64,000 nt of DNA, taken from Propionibacteriaceae bacterium (GTDB lineage: Bacteria; Actinomycetota; Actinomycetes; Propionibacteriales; Propionibacteriaceae). A model generated the notes under the pieces. The model worked only from the letters and a program-made list of their open reading frames with translations. It had not been told where the DNA came from and did no database searches. The stretch is taken from contig JAUNKV010000003.1 of the NCBI GenBank assembly GCA_030532575.1, forward strand, positions 1 through 64,000, given 5' to 3'. Positions 8,297 to 18,154 of the stretch are shown here, in pieces. Position 1 is the stretch's first letter. Every line of letters starts with the position of its first letter. A program made the translations under genes and the position numbers.

Positions 8297-9112
8297 TCAA
8301 GGAGTCACGGTGTAGAGACTGAGGGTGAAGGCGGCGTTCGTCGTGATCTCAGTGGGCAGTCGGTGATCGTGGAAGGCATTCGGCCCCATCCGCACCAGGT
8401 CGTGCGCCCCCTCGGCGGTCAGGTGCAGGGGAAAGGTGATCTCCAGACGGTGCAGGAGGCTGAAAGCGGACAGAGAATGATCCAGCCGATGGAGTTTCTC
8501 CGGCTCGACACCGAGCAGGCCGAACCCATCACGCAACTCCGCCAGGTGCCCGGGAGTCGGGGTCACCACGGCGAGCAATCCACCCGGGGCCAGCACCCGC
8601 TCGAACTCACCCGGGTTGCGCGGGGCGAAGATGCACACCACGGCATCCAGCATGTCGTCGCGTACCGGGAGCCCGGCCCAGGTGTCCGCCACGACCACGC
8701 CCAGCCGGTTGTGCTGCCGGGCGGCACGTCGACACGCCGCGGGGGAGACATCGGTGGCGAGCCCCACCGCATCGGGGTGGGCCTCCAGGTGGGCTCGCAG
8801 GTGGTGGGCGGTCCCTGCGCCGAATTCGGCCACCCGGGAGCACCCCGCCAGCGCCCGGGTCAGCGCCTCGGTGAGTGGGTGGTACCAGCCAGCTGTCAGG
8901 AAGCGGTCCCTGGCGGCCACCATGTCAGCTGTGTCGGCGTTGCGTGGGGCCGCCCGCAGCGCCAGGTTCACATGACCCTGCCGGGCCACGTCGAAGCGGT
9001 GACCCCGCTCACAGGCCAAGACCATCCCGTCGAGGCCGACGGGGCATCGGCAGGCGGGGCAGGCCAACCAGTCGACCACCAAAGACAGGCCGGAGAGTTT
9101 GGAGGATTCCAC
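8297..9112 (-). CDS. 23S rRNA (guanine-N1)-methyltransferase, RlmA family
   Basis: 271 residues, close to the 269 typical of RlmA/TlrB enzymes that methylate N1 of a guanine in 23S rRNA helix 35. The N-terminal zinc finger is clear (LACPACRCPV then ACERGHRFD). It is followed by the family pattern 'DVARQGHVNL', 'DTADMVAARDRFL' and a Rossmann SAM-binding domain (VAEFGAGTAHHL). The start is set at GTG 9112 because TAGAGT ends 8 nt upstream; the frame stays open far beyond into fabG antisense sequence and gives no family likeness there. It is divergent from fabG, with both -10 elements in a 39-bp gap. It could be housekeeping RlmA or a TlrB-type macrolide-resistance relative. Confidence 0.85.
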   Translation of the reverse strand: MESSKLSGLSLVVDWLACPACRCPVGLDGMVLACERGHRFDVARQGHVNLALRAAPRNADTADMVAARDRFLTAGWYHPLTEALTRALAGCSRVAEFGAGTAHHLRAHLEAHPDAVGLATDVSPAACRRAARQHNRLGVVVADTWAGLPVRDDMLDAVVCIFAPRNPGEFERVLAPGGLLAVVTPTPGHLAELRDGFGLLGVEPEKLHRLDHSLSAFSLLHRLEITFPLHLTAEGAHDLVRMGPNAFHDHRLPTEITTNAAFTLSLYTVTP

Positions 9113-9120
9113 AGCCAGCC

Positions 9121-9126
9121 ACTCTA
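9121..9126 (-). promoter_or_regulatory. -10 element TAGAGT, leaderless start of rlmA-like gene
   Basis: TAGAGT on the minus strand, 8 nt before GTG 9112. It shares the 39-bp divergent region with the fabG promoter. Confidence 0.6.
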
Positions 9127-9139
9127 TGCACTCACACGG

Positions 9140-9145
9140 TAGGTT
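9140..9145 (+). promoter_or_regulatory. -10 element TAGGTT, leaderless start of fabG
   Basis: TAGGTT ends 6 nt before the GTG at 9152; no Shine-Dalgarno between. Confidence 0.6.
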
Positions 9146-9151
9146 GGGGGT

Positions 9152-9859
9152 GTGCAAGACATGCCTGTTGTTCTCGTCACCGGGGCGACCCGCGGCATCG
9201 GCCGCGTCATCGCCGAACAGTTCGTGGCCGCGGGATACCCGGTCGCGGGCACCCATCGCGCAGGAGGGGAGGTGCCTGAGGGGGTCCTCCCCGTGGAGTG
9301 TGACATCACCGACCAGGCCCAGGTCGATGCCGCCTTTGAACACATCGAGGCCGAGCTCGGTCCCGTCGGGGTGCTCATCGCCAACGCCGGGGTCACCAAG
9401 GACACCCTGCTGGCCCGGATGTCTGACGACGACTGGGACAAGGTCATCGGTACCAACCTCACCGGCACCTTCCGGGTGGTGCGACGCGCTGCCCGGCCGA
9501 TGACCCGGGCCCGGTTCGGACGTATCATCCTGATCTCCTCGGTGGTGGGGCTGATGGGGTCCCCGGGGCAGGTCAACTACGCCGCGTCGAAGTCCGCGCT
9601 GGTCGGGATGGCGCGCAGCCTCACCCGGGAGTTGGGCAGCCGCAACATCACGGCCAACGTGATCGCGCCCGGATTCATCGAGACCGACATGACCGCCGTC
9701 CTCAGTGAAGACCTGGTGAAGCGTTACACCGAACAGACCCCGGCCAAGCGGCTCGGGGCGGCCGAGGATGTCGCCCAGGCTGCTCTCTTCCTGGCCGGGG
9801 CCGGGTACGTCTCGGGCGCCGTCATCCCCGTCGATGGCGGCCTCGGCATGGGACATTGA
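9152..9859 (+). CDS. fabG: 3-oxoacyl-ACP reductase
   Basis: 235 residues of the short-chain dehydrogenase family, reducing beta-ketoacyl-ACP with NADPH in type II fatty acid synthesis. Seen: cofactor loop TGATRGIG near residue 11, NAG motif (IANAGVTKD), and the catalytic Ser-Tyr-Lys set in 'ILISSVVG' and 'VNYAASK'. The C-terminus ends in the usual 'SGAVIPVDGGLGMGH'. It lies 23 nt before an InhA-type enoyl reductase, the same pair as mycobacterial fabG1-inhA, which makes FabG of the FAS-II cycle the firm choice over other SDR reductases. Confidence 0.93.
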   Translation: MQDMPVVLVTGATRGIGRVIAEQFVAAGYPVAGTHRAGGEVPEGVLPVECDITDQAQVDAAFEHIEAELGPVGVLIANAGVTKDTLLARMSDDDWDKVIGTNLTGTFRVVRRAARPMTRARFGRIILISSVVGLMGSPGQVNYAASKSALVGMARSLTRELGSRNITANVIAPGFIETDMTAVLSEDLVKRYTEQTPAKRLGAAEDVAQAALFLAGAGYVSGAVIPVDGGLGMGH

Positions 9860-9882
9860 CCACAACACGAACAGGACAACTC

Positions 9883-10653
9883 ATGGGAATCCTCGAAGGC
9901 AAGAACATCCTGGTCACCGGCGTGACCATGAACACCTCCATCGCCTACCACGTCGCCGACATCGCGATGAAGGAGGGGGCGAAGGTCGTGGTCAGCAACC
10001 TCGGGCGGGCCGTCGGCCTCACCCGGCGGGTGGTCGGGCGGATGGAGAGCGCCCCGCCGGTGCTCGAGCTCGATGTCACCGACCCCGAGCACCTGGCAGG
10101 GCTCACCGGTCAGCTGGGGGAGCACTTCGATGAGCTTCACGGCATCGTCCATTCCATCGCCTTCGCCAACCCAGAGCGGGCCCTCGGCGGAGCTTTCCTC
10201 GAAACCGGTTGGGAGGACGTCGGTGTCGCGTTGAACACCTCCACCTACTCCTACGTCTCCTTGGCGATGGCCTGCAAACCGATGATGAAGCCGGGGGCCT
10301 CGGTCGTCGGGCTCACCTTCGATGCCCGGGTCTCGTGGCCCAAGTACGACTGGATGGGGGTCGCCAAGGCCGGTCTGGAGTCGGCCAGCCGCTACCTGGC
10401 CCGCTACCTCGGGCCGGAGGGAATCCGCTCCAACCTGGTGGCCGCAGGCCCCATCGACACCATCGCCAAGAGCGCCATCCCCGGGGCTGACGAGTTCAAC
10501 GACATCTGGGGGCAGCGTGCCCCGCTCGGATGGGATCCGAAGGATGCCACCCCCACGGCCAAGGCCGTCGTGGCCCTGCTGTCGGACTGGTTCCCCGCCA
10601 CCACGGGAGAAATGATCCACGTGGACGGCGGCCTTCACTCCACGGGGGCCTGA
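9883..10653 (+). CDS. inhA: enoyl-ACP reductase (NADH), InhA/FabI type
   Basis: 256 residues. It catalyses the last reduction of each fatty-acid elongation cycle. The N-terminus MGILEGKNILVTGVTMNTS is typical of InhA. The catalytic trio is F146, Y155 and K162, with the F-x8-Y-x6-K spacing of InhA. 'VAAGPIDTIAKSAIPG' and the end 'MIHVDGGLHSTGA' are also typical. The start is ATG 9883, with AGGAC upstream. It is slightly shorter than mycobacterial InhA (269) in the substrate-loop region, which fits ordinary-length acyl chains rather than mycolic precursors. It is in an operon with fabG. Confidence 0.93.
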   Translation: MGILEGKNILVTGVTMNTSIAYHVADIAMKEGAKVVVSNLGRAVGLTRRVVGRMESAPPVLELDVTDPEHLAGLTGQLGEHFDELHGIVHSIAFANPERALGGAFLETGWEDVGVALNTSTYSYVSLAMACKPMMKPGASVVGLTFDARVSWPKYDWMGVAKAGLESASRYLARYLGPEGIRSNLVAAGPIDTIAKSAIPGADEFNDIWGQRAPLGWDPKDATPTAKAVVALLSDWFPATTGEMIHVDGGLHSTGA

Positions 10654-10660
10654 GTCGCGG

Positions 10661-10666
10661 TAACGT
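10661..10666 (+). promoter_or_regulatory. -10 element TAACGT, leaderless start of ABC ATPase
   Basis: TAACGT ends 7 nt before the ATG at 10674, within 10 bp of the inhA stop. Confidence 0.5.
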
Positions 10667-10673
10667 GGGCCGT

Positions 10674-11462
10674 ATGGCAGCGGTCGCGGAACTCGCAGGT
10701 GTGACGGTCAGGCGTGGGCAGGCAGTCCTGCTCGATTCGGTCGATCTCCAGATCAACGAGACCGACCGCTGGGTGCTGATCGGCCCGAACGGAGCGGGAA
10801 AGACGACGCTGCTCAGCGTGCTGGCGGGCACCATGCACCCGACCTCAGGGGTGGTCGGGCTGCTCGGCGAGGTGCTGGGCACCGTCGATGTCTTCGAGCT
10901 GCGTCCGCGGATCGGGCTCACCTCCTCGGTGCTGGCCGAGCGGATTCCGCCACACGAACGAGTGCTCGACGTGGTGGTCTCCGCGGCCTGGGCCGTGGTG
11001 GGCAGATGGCGCGAGGAGTACGACTCGGAGGATGAGGACAGGGCCAGGGAGCTGCTCGCCGCACTCCGGGTGGGCCATCTGTGGGAACGGACCTTCGGCA
11101 CCCTGTCCGAGGGGGAGCGCAAGCGGGTGCAGATCGCCCGAGCACTCATGACCGATCCCGAGTTGCTGCTGCTCGACGAGCCTGCCAGCGGTCTCGACCT
11201 TGCGGGCCGGGAGGCGCTGGTTGCCACCTTGGAGGAGCTGTTCCAGGACCCCTGCTCCCCGGCAACGGTGCTGGTCACCCATCACGTCGAGGAGATCCCG
11301 GACGGGGCCACCCACTGTCTGCTCATGGCAGATGGCAAGGTGTTGTCGGCAGGTCCCATCATGCAGACCCTCACCGATGCCAACCTCAGCGCCGCCTTCG
11401 GGATGGAGCTGGCCATCTCCCGCAGTGAGGATGGGCGCTGGAGTGCCCGCGCCCGACGCTGA
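10674..11462 (+). CDS. ABC transporter ATP-binding protein, single domain (YlmA-type)
   Basis: 262 residues, one ABC ATPase domain: Walker A GPNGAGKT near 38-45, signature LSEGERKRVQIARAL, Walker B LLLLDEPASGLDLAGRE, and switch His in 'VLVTHHVEEIPDG'. No permease or binding protein is adjacent. The signature is LSEGE rather than LSGGQ, as in stand-alone iron-complex/YlmA-like ATPases of actinobacteria. The ATG at 10674 is chosen because of the -10 element 7 nt upstream; the longer frame into inhA is not coding-like. Transport partner and substrate are unknown. Confidence 0.8.
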   Translation: MAAVAELAGVTVRRGQAVLLDSVDLQINETDRWVLIGPNGAGKTTLLSVLAGTMHPTSGVVGLLGEVLGTVDVFELRPRIGLTSSVLAERIPPHERVLDVVVSAAWAVVGRWREEYDSEDEDRARELLAALRVGHLWERTFGTLSEGERKRVQIARALMTDPELLLLDEPASGLDLAGREALVATLEELFQDPCSPATVLVTHHVEEIPDGATHCLLMADGKVLSAGPIMQTLTDANLSAAFGMELAISRSEDGRWSARARR

Positions 11463-11492
11463 CCCGGGGGAGGGCGGGCGCAGGGGCGGGCG

Positions 11493-11498
11493 TATGCT
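11493..11498 (+). promoter_or_regulatory. -10 element TATGCT for fumC
   Basis: TATGCT about 45 nt before GTG 11544. The leader contains AAGGAG 7 nt from the start codon. Confidence 0.5.
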
Positions 11499-11543
11499 TG
11501 GCCGCAGTGAAACCGTGCCGTCCTGACAGCGAAGGAGCCATCC

Positions 11544-12947
<1,404 letters not shown>

Positions 12948-12960
12948 TCCTGACCGTGAA

Positions 12961-12999
12961 CATGGTGGGTGGAGGTCATGGCGACCTCCGCCCACCATG
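12961..12999. terminator. bidirectional terminator between fumC and lipoprotein gene
   Basis: A 17-bp stem (12961-12977 with 12983-12999, one G-T pair) and a 5-nt loop fill the gap between two convergent stop codons. Confidence 0.75.
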
Positions 13000-14158
13000 T
13001 CATTCGGGTTTGCTCGTTGCGACCCCGAGGCCGATGGTCCCGATGAAGTAGTGTCCGCCGGTGGGGGCGGTCAATTCGTGGGAGGCGAGCCGCTCCATCG
13101 TTGCGGGATCGTACACCTCCAGCGTGGGGGTCTCGATCGCGTCGTCATGGAGCACGTACAGCAGGCCGTCGGAGAAGGCGATCTGTTTGAGCCGGGGACC
13201 GACATCGAAGGTCTCGACCTGTCGAGTGGCCGGGTTCACACGGGAGATGTAACGGTACTCCTCGAACTCCCGGATCGTGGGGTTCAGGTAGGTGTGGGCC
13301 ACGTACAGCATCCCGCCGTGCTGCTCCACCTGGTAGGGCACATCCTGCTCGAGGGGAATCTCCGTGATCTCTCCGGTGGTGAGGTCTGCCACGCTCAGCG
13401 CGCTGCGGGTCTCATCCAGGTTGGGAAAGACGTCCTGGTTCTCGAGGTCAGGTAGCACGAAATACACGGTGTTCCCGAGGATTGTTGCGTCGCTGATATC
13501 GCTGACAACGGGGGGAATGTTCAGAGGTGATGAGACGTCGAAGCGGCTTTCCTCTGTGTACTTGTCGCCCTGTTGCTTGAGGACCAAAATTCGCAGTGGC
13601 CCGTAGGTTCCATTGGATTCATCGGAGTAATCCGGGTTTTCCGGGGTCAGCGCGAGCAGGTTCTCGTTTGCAGCTCCCAGAGCACCAGGCGCGTCTCGAC
13701 CTGTCTGGTAGGTGGTGATCAGCTCGCCGCTTTGTGAGTAGACCTCGAGCCAAGTCCGATCGCCGAGGGAGAGGTGGGAGAGCACCACGTGGTCGTTGAC
13801 CTCGGCCACCCCGAAGGCGCCGGCTTCCTTGGTGCGGTGGCTGTGCACCGAGCAGGTGGCCCGGTCGAGTCGGGAGATGTTGGTCTGGTCGCGGATGGTG
13901 TTGCCGTTGGAGGCGAACCACTGTGATGGCTGGTCACCGGAGAACTCCGCGGCGGCGAAGACGCCCTGCACGTCAGCCTTGATCGAAGCGCGCTTGCCCT
14001 GCTGATCCCACAACTCCACGTGGGTGGGCCGGACCTGCTCGGAGGACCAAGATCACAGCCACCCCGTGGGCGCAGTCCTCCGGCGTGGGTTTCTGAGGGG
14101 TGCAGGCGGTGGCAGCGATGACTGCCGCTGCCGCCGCCACCCAGAATTTCTTCGTCAT
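13000..14158 (-). pseudogene. frameshifted lipoprotein with beta-propeller-like body
   Basis: The 5' part (ATG at 14158, AAGGAGG upstream) encodes a lipoprotein signal peptide, MTKKFWVAAAAAVIAATAC, with lipobox A-T-A-C (C19). It runs to about V38 and then reads into nonsense, ending at 13973. The body lies in another frame (open from 14052 to 13000; first possible start GTG 14019, 339 codons) and continues naturally with 'SEQVRPTHVELWDQQ'. Removing one base near 14038-14048 joins the two into a protein of about 380 residues. The body has repeated WD/PQQ-like strands (LYVAHTYLNP, LEVYDPATMERLASHEL), so an exported propeller-type lipoprotein is likely. Function unknown. It may be a true mutation or a sequence error. 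Confidence 0.75.
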
Positions 14159-14274
14159 CGGAGCCTCCTTCGACCCGCCATTGAAACTTGGCGCAAGGCT
14201 ACTGGAGTATTGGTTGCTGTCGGGCCAAACGCAGCAACTCGGAGCGGTACAGGTCTGTGAGAGCGGGGCAGAGG

Positions 14275-15225
14275 TCAGGTGTTGGCTCTTGAAGCCCAGC
14301 GCTGGGCGATGATCGAGCAGGCCACCAGCTGCAGCATGTGGAAGACCATGAGGGGGAAGACGATGAGTCCCACCGGCTGACCGGCGAACAGCACCGTGGC
14401 CATCGGCACCCCGGTGGCCAAGGACTTCTTGGTGCCGCAGAAGACGATTGCCACCCGGTCACCCCGGGAGAACCGGAGCCACGTGGCAAGCCGGTGGGTC
14501 AGCAACAGCATCACCGCAAGGATCACCAGACACAGGGCGAGCATGACCAGGAACTCAGCCGCCCCCAACCGGACCCCGGTCACCCGGAAATCGGAGAATG
14601 CAGTGTAGACGACGAGGCAGATCACGCCTTGGTCCAGCCACTTCAGACGTGCCTTGTGGCGGGCCATGAACTCCGCGGTCCATGGGCGCGAGCACTGTCC
14701 CAGCACGAAGGGGAGCAGCAGCTGCAGCATCACCGCGGCGAAGGCGCCCCAACCGATGGGGGCGGCCCCGGTGGAGGGGAGCAGGGCCATGACCAGCAGT
14801 GGGGTGAGCACCACGCCCAGCAGGTTCGACGCCGTCGCTGAGACAATCGCCCCGGCGACATTCCCCCCGGCCAGCGAGGTGAAGGCGATCGACGACTGCA
14901 CCGTCGAGGGCACCAAGCTCAGGAAGGCCAATCCCAGGGCAAGTTCCGGGCCGTACCAGGGAAGATGCAGCAGGCCGAGGCCGATCAGCGGGAACAGCAC
15001 GAAGGTGCAGGCCAGGATCGTGCCGTGCAGCCGCCAGTGCCTCAACCCCGCCCAGGCCTCCGTTGCCGAAAGCCGCGCCCCATAGCCGAGGAAGAGCACA
15101 AAGATGGCTGCCTTCGTCACCCACCCCAGTGCTGTCGCCGTTGTTCCCTCGACGGGCAGGGCATAGCCGATCCCGGCGGAGAGCAGGATGAGCAACAGGA
15201 ACGGGTCCTTCAGCTTTGAGAGCAC
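14275..15225 (-). CDS. bile acid:sodium symporter family transporter (SBF-like)
   Basis: 316 residues, about ten membrane segments. It carries the signature of the bacterial BASS/SBF-like group, 'SLVPSTVQSSIAFTSLAGGN' followed by VAGAIVSATASNLLG (residues about 105-140), where sodium and substrate bind. It starts with GTG 15225, overlapping the end of the hydrolase gene by 16 nt, so the pair is co-transcribed. Substrates of this bacterial group are mostly unproven organic anions. Bile acid transport should not be assumed. Confidence 0.85.
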   Translation of the reverse strand: MLSKLKDPFLLLILLSAGIGYALPVEGTTATALGWVTKAAIFVLFLGYGARLSATEAWAGLRHWRLHGTILACTFVLFPLIGLGLLHLPWYGPELALGLAFLSLVPSTVQSSIAFTSLAGGNVAGAIVSATASNLLGVVLTPLLVMALLPSTGAAPIGWGAFAAVMLQLLLPFVLGQCSRPWTAEFMARHKARLKWLDQGVICLVVYTAFSDFRVTGVRLGAAEFLVMLALCLVILAVMLLLTHRLATWLRFSRGDRVAIVFCGTKKSLATGVPMATVLFAGQPVGLIVFPLMVFHMLQLVACSIIAQRWASRANT

Positions 15226-16025
15226 GCTTTTTCCTTGGCGAATCGGGGCCTGCGGAACAGTTCCCGGGTGGTGCGGTGACCAGACGACTGTCCGGGAGGA
15301 ATCTCGGTGGCGGCGATGACCGCGACGGTCTCATCGGCATGGGTGTGCATCATCTGGTGGGAGGCCCCGGCGATGACATGACTCGTGGTCGCAGGACCAC
15401 ATTCCATCAGCTGCGCCACCCAATCGGGTGGGGTGAGGGCGTCCTTCTCGCCGACCACCAGGGTCACCGGGGCGGCGACCTCGGTCAGCCGCTTCGACAG
15501 CGAATGGTTCAGCAGCGCGGGCACCATCTCGGCCACATATCTCGGCCCCGCCCTGAAGAAGGCCCGCAGCGTGGCGAAGGAGGACGGCAGGGTCTCGTGG
15601 ACCGCCGCCTGGATGAAACGCAGGCACACCGTGCGGAAACGCTTCTCCCCCTCGTTGACCACAGGAGCCAGCAGCACCACGCGCTCGACCAGGTCGGGGC
15701 GCTGGAGGGCCACCTCGGTGACGATCTGCGACCCCATCGAATGCCCCACCCACACAGCGGGGCCCAGCCCCATCTCGTCGGTGGCACGATGCGCCACCCT
15801 GGCGAACTGGCCGATCCGCAACGTCTTGTCCGGGTCCCGGGTCGGGCCAAAACCCGGCAGGTTGACCGATACGACGGTGCCGCGTTTGCTCAGCCGTTCC
15901 GCCAGCGGGCGGAAGTAGTACGACGACATCCCCAGCCCGTGCACCAGGACGTAGAACTGCGGCCCAGAGCCGTGGATACGGGCCACGACCTGCAACCCGT
16001 CGATCTCCAACACACGTGTCCTCAC
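15210..16025 (-). CDS. alpha/beta hydrolase
   Basis: 271 residues. Catalytic triad visible: nucleophile S96 in GHSMGS, acid Asp in 'VVGEKDALTPP', and base His in 'AGASHQMMH'; the oxyanion region is 'VLVHGLGMSS'. The start is GTG 16025, sharing a GTGA overlap with the stop of the upstream gene and with GGGAGG 10 nt upstream. The longer frame to 16121 only reads through the preceding gene. There is no signal peptide, so it is cytoplasmic. Substrate is unknown; the family ranges from esterases to C-C hydrolases. Because the upstream gene is frameshifted, coupling to it is probably lost. Confidence 0.85.
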   Translation of the reverse strand: MRTRVLEIDGLQVVARIHGSGPQFYVLVHGLGMSSYYFRPLAERLSKRGTVVSVNLPGFGPTRDPDKTLRIGQFARVAHRATDEMGLGPAVWVGHSMGSQIVTEVALQRPDLVERVVLLAPVVNEGEKRFRTVCLRFIQAAVHETLPSSFATLRAFFRAGPRYVAEMVPALLNHSLSKRLTEVAAPVTLVVGEKDALTPPDWVAQLMECGPATTSHVIAGASHQMMHTHADETVAVIAATEIPPGQSSGHRTTRELFRRPRFAKEKACSQS

Positions 16026-17196
16026 GCCCTCATCCTCCCGGCTCGGAACCCCTTGGGGGAAATCAGCAGGGCGAGGCAGCCGCCACCAAGCAGCAGGGGC
16101 GGCAGCCAGAACAGCCACCACCAGGGCTCCGGTCCGATGGTGCCGGAATCCGGGCCGAGCTCGGTGCTTCGCGCCCAGGCCAGGAAAGCATCCCCTACGG
16201 GGAGCAGTCCCAGAGCACTGGCCCGACCGCCCGGCAGCGGTAGGGGAACCCCTGCAAGTTCGGCCTCCCGATCCAGTGCGGTGGCGAGTTGGAGGTCACC
16301 GCTTCGGCGGGCGGCGGCCAGGGTGACGGCCGAGGCACTCAAGGACACCCCCGCCACGAGGGGGCCTGAGTCCACATCTGCTTCTCCGCGGGTGCCGTGG
16401 GGGTACTCGCGAACCCCGACCAGACCCAACTGTTGGGTGAGAAAGTGCTCCTTGTAGCGAGTCCACTCCGCTCTGGCCAGCTCCGGGTCGATCTCCGGCA
16501 GGAAGGTCTGGATGATCGACTGCGAGGTGGCACGGGATCCTCGTTCTCCGATCCTGTGGACGAGCAGCCCGGTCCCGGGATCGCGGTGCTCAGCCGCGGA
16601 AACGAACCAGTCCCGGGTCACCTGGGCCAGGCCCGGCACCGGGAGGAGCGCATCAGCACGGTGTGCGGCTGCCAGCGCCACCACGACATCGCAGGGCCAG
16701 GCGGCTCCCGGGTACGACTCGGGGAAGGGATCGTGGGACAGGGCTGCGATGATGGCTTCGGCTGGCTGCTCATCTCGGCCAGGTGGCTGGGCTCCCCGGT
16801 CAGTGCCGCACGTTCGGTCAGGAGCAGCAACCGCCAACCGTGCTGGAAGGTGCCGTGGGGCAGGGGCTCGGGGTGGGCGCCGAACCGACGGGTCACCTCG
16901 GGCAGACCGGTCCGGGTGATCGCCTCGTCGAGCAGCTCCAGATGGACCTGTCGATCAATGTTCTGGCGGGCGAGGTGCCCGGCAGCCAAACCCGTCAAGG
17001 CCCAGGTGAAGAACTCTCCTTCCGGGAACAGTTCCTGCATCCTGGGGGCAGCACTGGGGGCAACCTGCCGGAGCCATGCGACCTGTTCGGCAACGGTGCT
17101 GTCGTCGCGAAGCCCAGGGATCGTGGCGCGGGCCACATGAGCCAGACCCAACAGACTGCTCACCGCCAGCAACACGGCGAAGACCTTGCGAACCAC
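16022..17196 (-). pseudogene. frameshifted membrane-anchored protein of unknown function
   Basis: The first part (start GTG 17196 or 17199) has an N-terminal signal or anchor segment (VFAVLLAVSSLLGLAHVARA) and reads sensibly to 'GEPSHLAEM' near 16772. It then turns into Ser/Pro-rich nonsense until 16618. The second part, in another frame, takes over as 'EQPAEAIIAALSHDPFPESY' and ends with a C-terminal membrane segment (about 'WWWLFWLPPLLLGGGCLALL') and a short basic tail. A single missing base near 16765-16780 explains both halves; restored, the protein would be about 392 residues with a large extracytoplasmic domain between two membrane segments. I do not recognise the family. Confidence 0.75.
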
Positions 17197-17202
17197 CACT
17201 TC

Positions 17203-17208
17203 AGGATA
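17203..17208 (-). promoter_or_regulatory. -10 element TATCCT of the frameshifted membrane gene
   Basis: TATCCT on the minus strand, 6 nt before GTG 17196 (3 nt before GTG 17199), which favours 17196 as a leaderless start. Confidence 0.4.
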
Positions 17209-17353
17209 AGAGGGTGCGCGAATAGGCGGAATCTACTGCGGTCGCCCTGGTGACCCCCTGGCAGCGCCCAAACTCCTCGAACGCACGCTCCATGCGCGGT
17301 GAGGCGGGATCGGAGTGTCGTGGCGTCCCTGTTCGCGCATCCTCAAAGCGGGG

Positions 17354-17359
17354 TAGGTT
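17354..17359 (+). promoter_or_regulatory. -10 element TAGGTT, leaderless start of TrmH-family gene
   Basis: TAGGTT ends 6 nt before ATG 17366, with no Shine-Dalgarno. Confidence 0.6.
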
Positions 17360-17365
17360 GCAGCC

Positions 17366-18154
17366 ATGCAGATCCCGGTTGCCTCCCGTGAAGCCCCCGA
17401 ACTGGCGGACTACGTCTCGCTGCGGGATTCTCAGCTGCGCCGTCGCCTGGAGGGGGAGCGGGGCATCTTCATCGCGGAGGGGGAGAAGATCATCCGCCGG
17501 GCCTTCGAGGCGGGCTTGCGCCCCCGCTCCTTCCTGCTGGCCCCGAAGTGGCTCCCCGGGCTGGCAGACATCCTGGCGACGCTGCCCGAGGTGCCCTGCC
17601 TGGTGGCCGAGGAAGCCCTCATCGAAACCGTCAGTGGGTTCCACGTCCACCGGGGAGCACTCGCCGCCTTCGAACGAGGCGAGGAAACCCCCTGGGAGAC
17701 CATCCACCGGGCCCGACGGGTACTGCTGTGCGAAGGGCTGGTGGATCACGCCAACACCGGTGCCATCATCCGGGTGGCGGCGGCACTGGGCTGGGACGCC
17801 GTGTTGATCTCTCCCGACGGGGCCGACCCGCTCTACCGCCGCGCCATCAAGGCCTCGATGGGAACCTGCTTCCAGATCGGTTGGCGTCGCATGTCTGATC
17901 CCTGTGCCGAGCTGCAGCAGCTACGAGACCACGGCTTCACCCTCGCCGCAACCACCCTGGCCCCCGAGGCGAACGAACTCACCGACTACCAGCCACCCCG
18001 GAAACTGGCCCTGATGCTGGGCTCCGAGGGGCACGGGCTGAGCCGAGAATGGCTGGAGGTCGCCGATGTGAGGCTCACCATAGAGATGGCGGCGGGCGTG
18101 GACTCACTCAACGTGGCCGCAGCCGCCGCCATCTTCGCTCACCGGCTGCGGTGA
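17366..18154 (+). CDS. TrmH/SpoU family RNA 2'-O-methyltransferase
   Basis: 262 residues. An N-terminal substrate-binding domain (about 1-100, with 'GIFIAEGEKIIRRAFEAG') is followed by the SPOUT catalytic domain. Its three motifs are visible: 'LVDHANTGAIIRVAAALG' (motif 1), 'LMLGSEGHGLS' (motif 2) and 'AGVDSLNVAAAAAIFAHRL' (motif 3), which form the trefoil knot that binds SAM. The target is a ribose 2'-OH in rRNA or tRNA, not predictable here. The gene runs 16 nt into the convergent nuclease gene. Confidence 0.88.
   Translation: MQIPVASREAPELADYVSLRDSQLRRRLEGERGIFIAEGEKIIRRAFEAGLRPRSFLLAPKWLPGLADILATLPEVPCLVAEEALIETVSGFHVHRGALAAFERGEETPWETIHRARRVLLCEGLVDHANTGAIIRVAAALGWDAVLISPDGADPLYRRAIKASMGTCFQIGWRRMSDPCAELQQLRDHGFTLAATTLAPEANELTDYQPPRKLALMLGSEGHGLSREWLEVADVRLTIEMAAGVDSLNVAAAAAIFAHRLR

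Noticed and set aside
13973-14053. Programmed frameshift at the lipoprotein gene
   Set aside because: No slippery heptamer, stimulatory hairpin or internal Shine-Dalgarno is visible at the switch.
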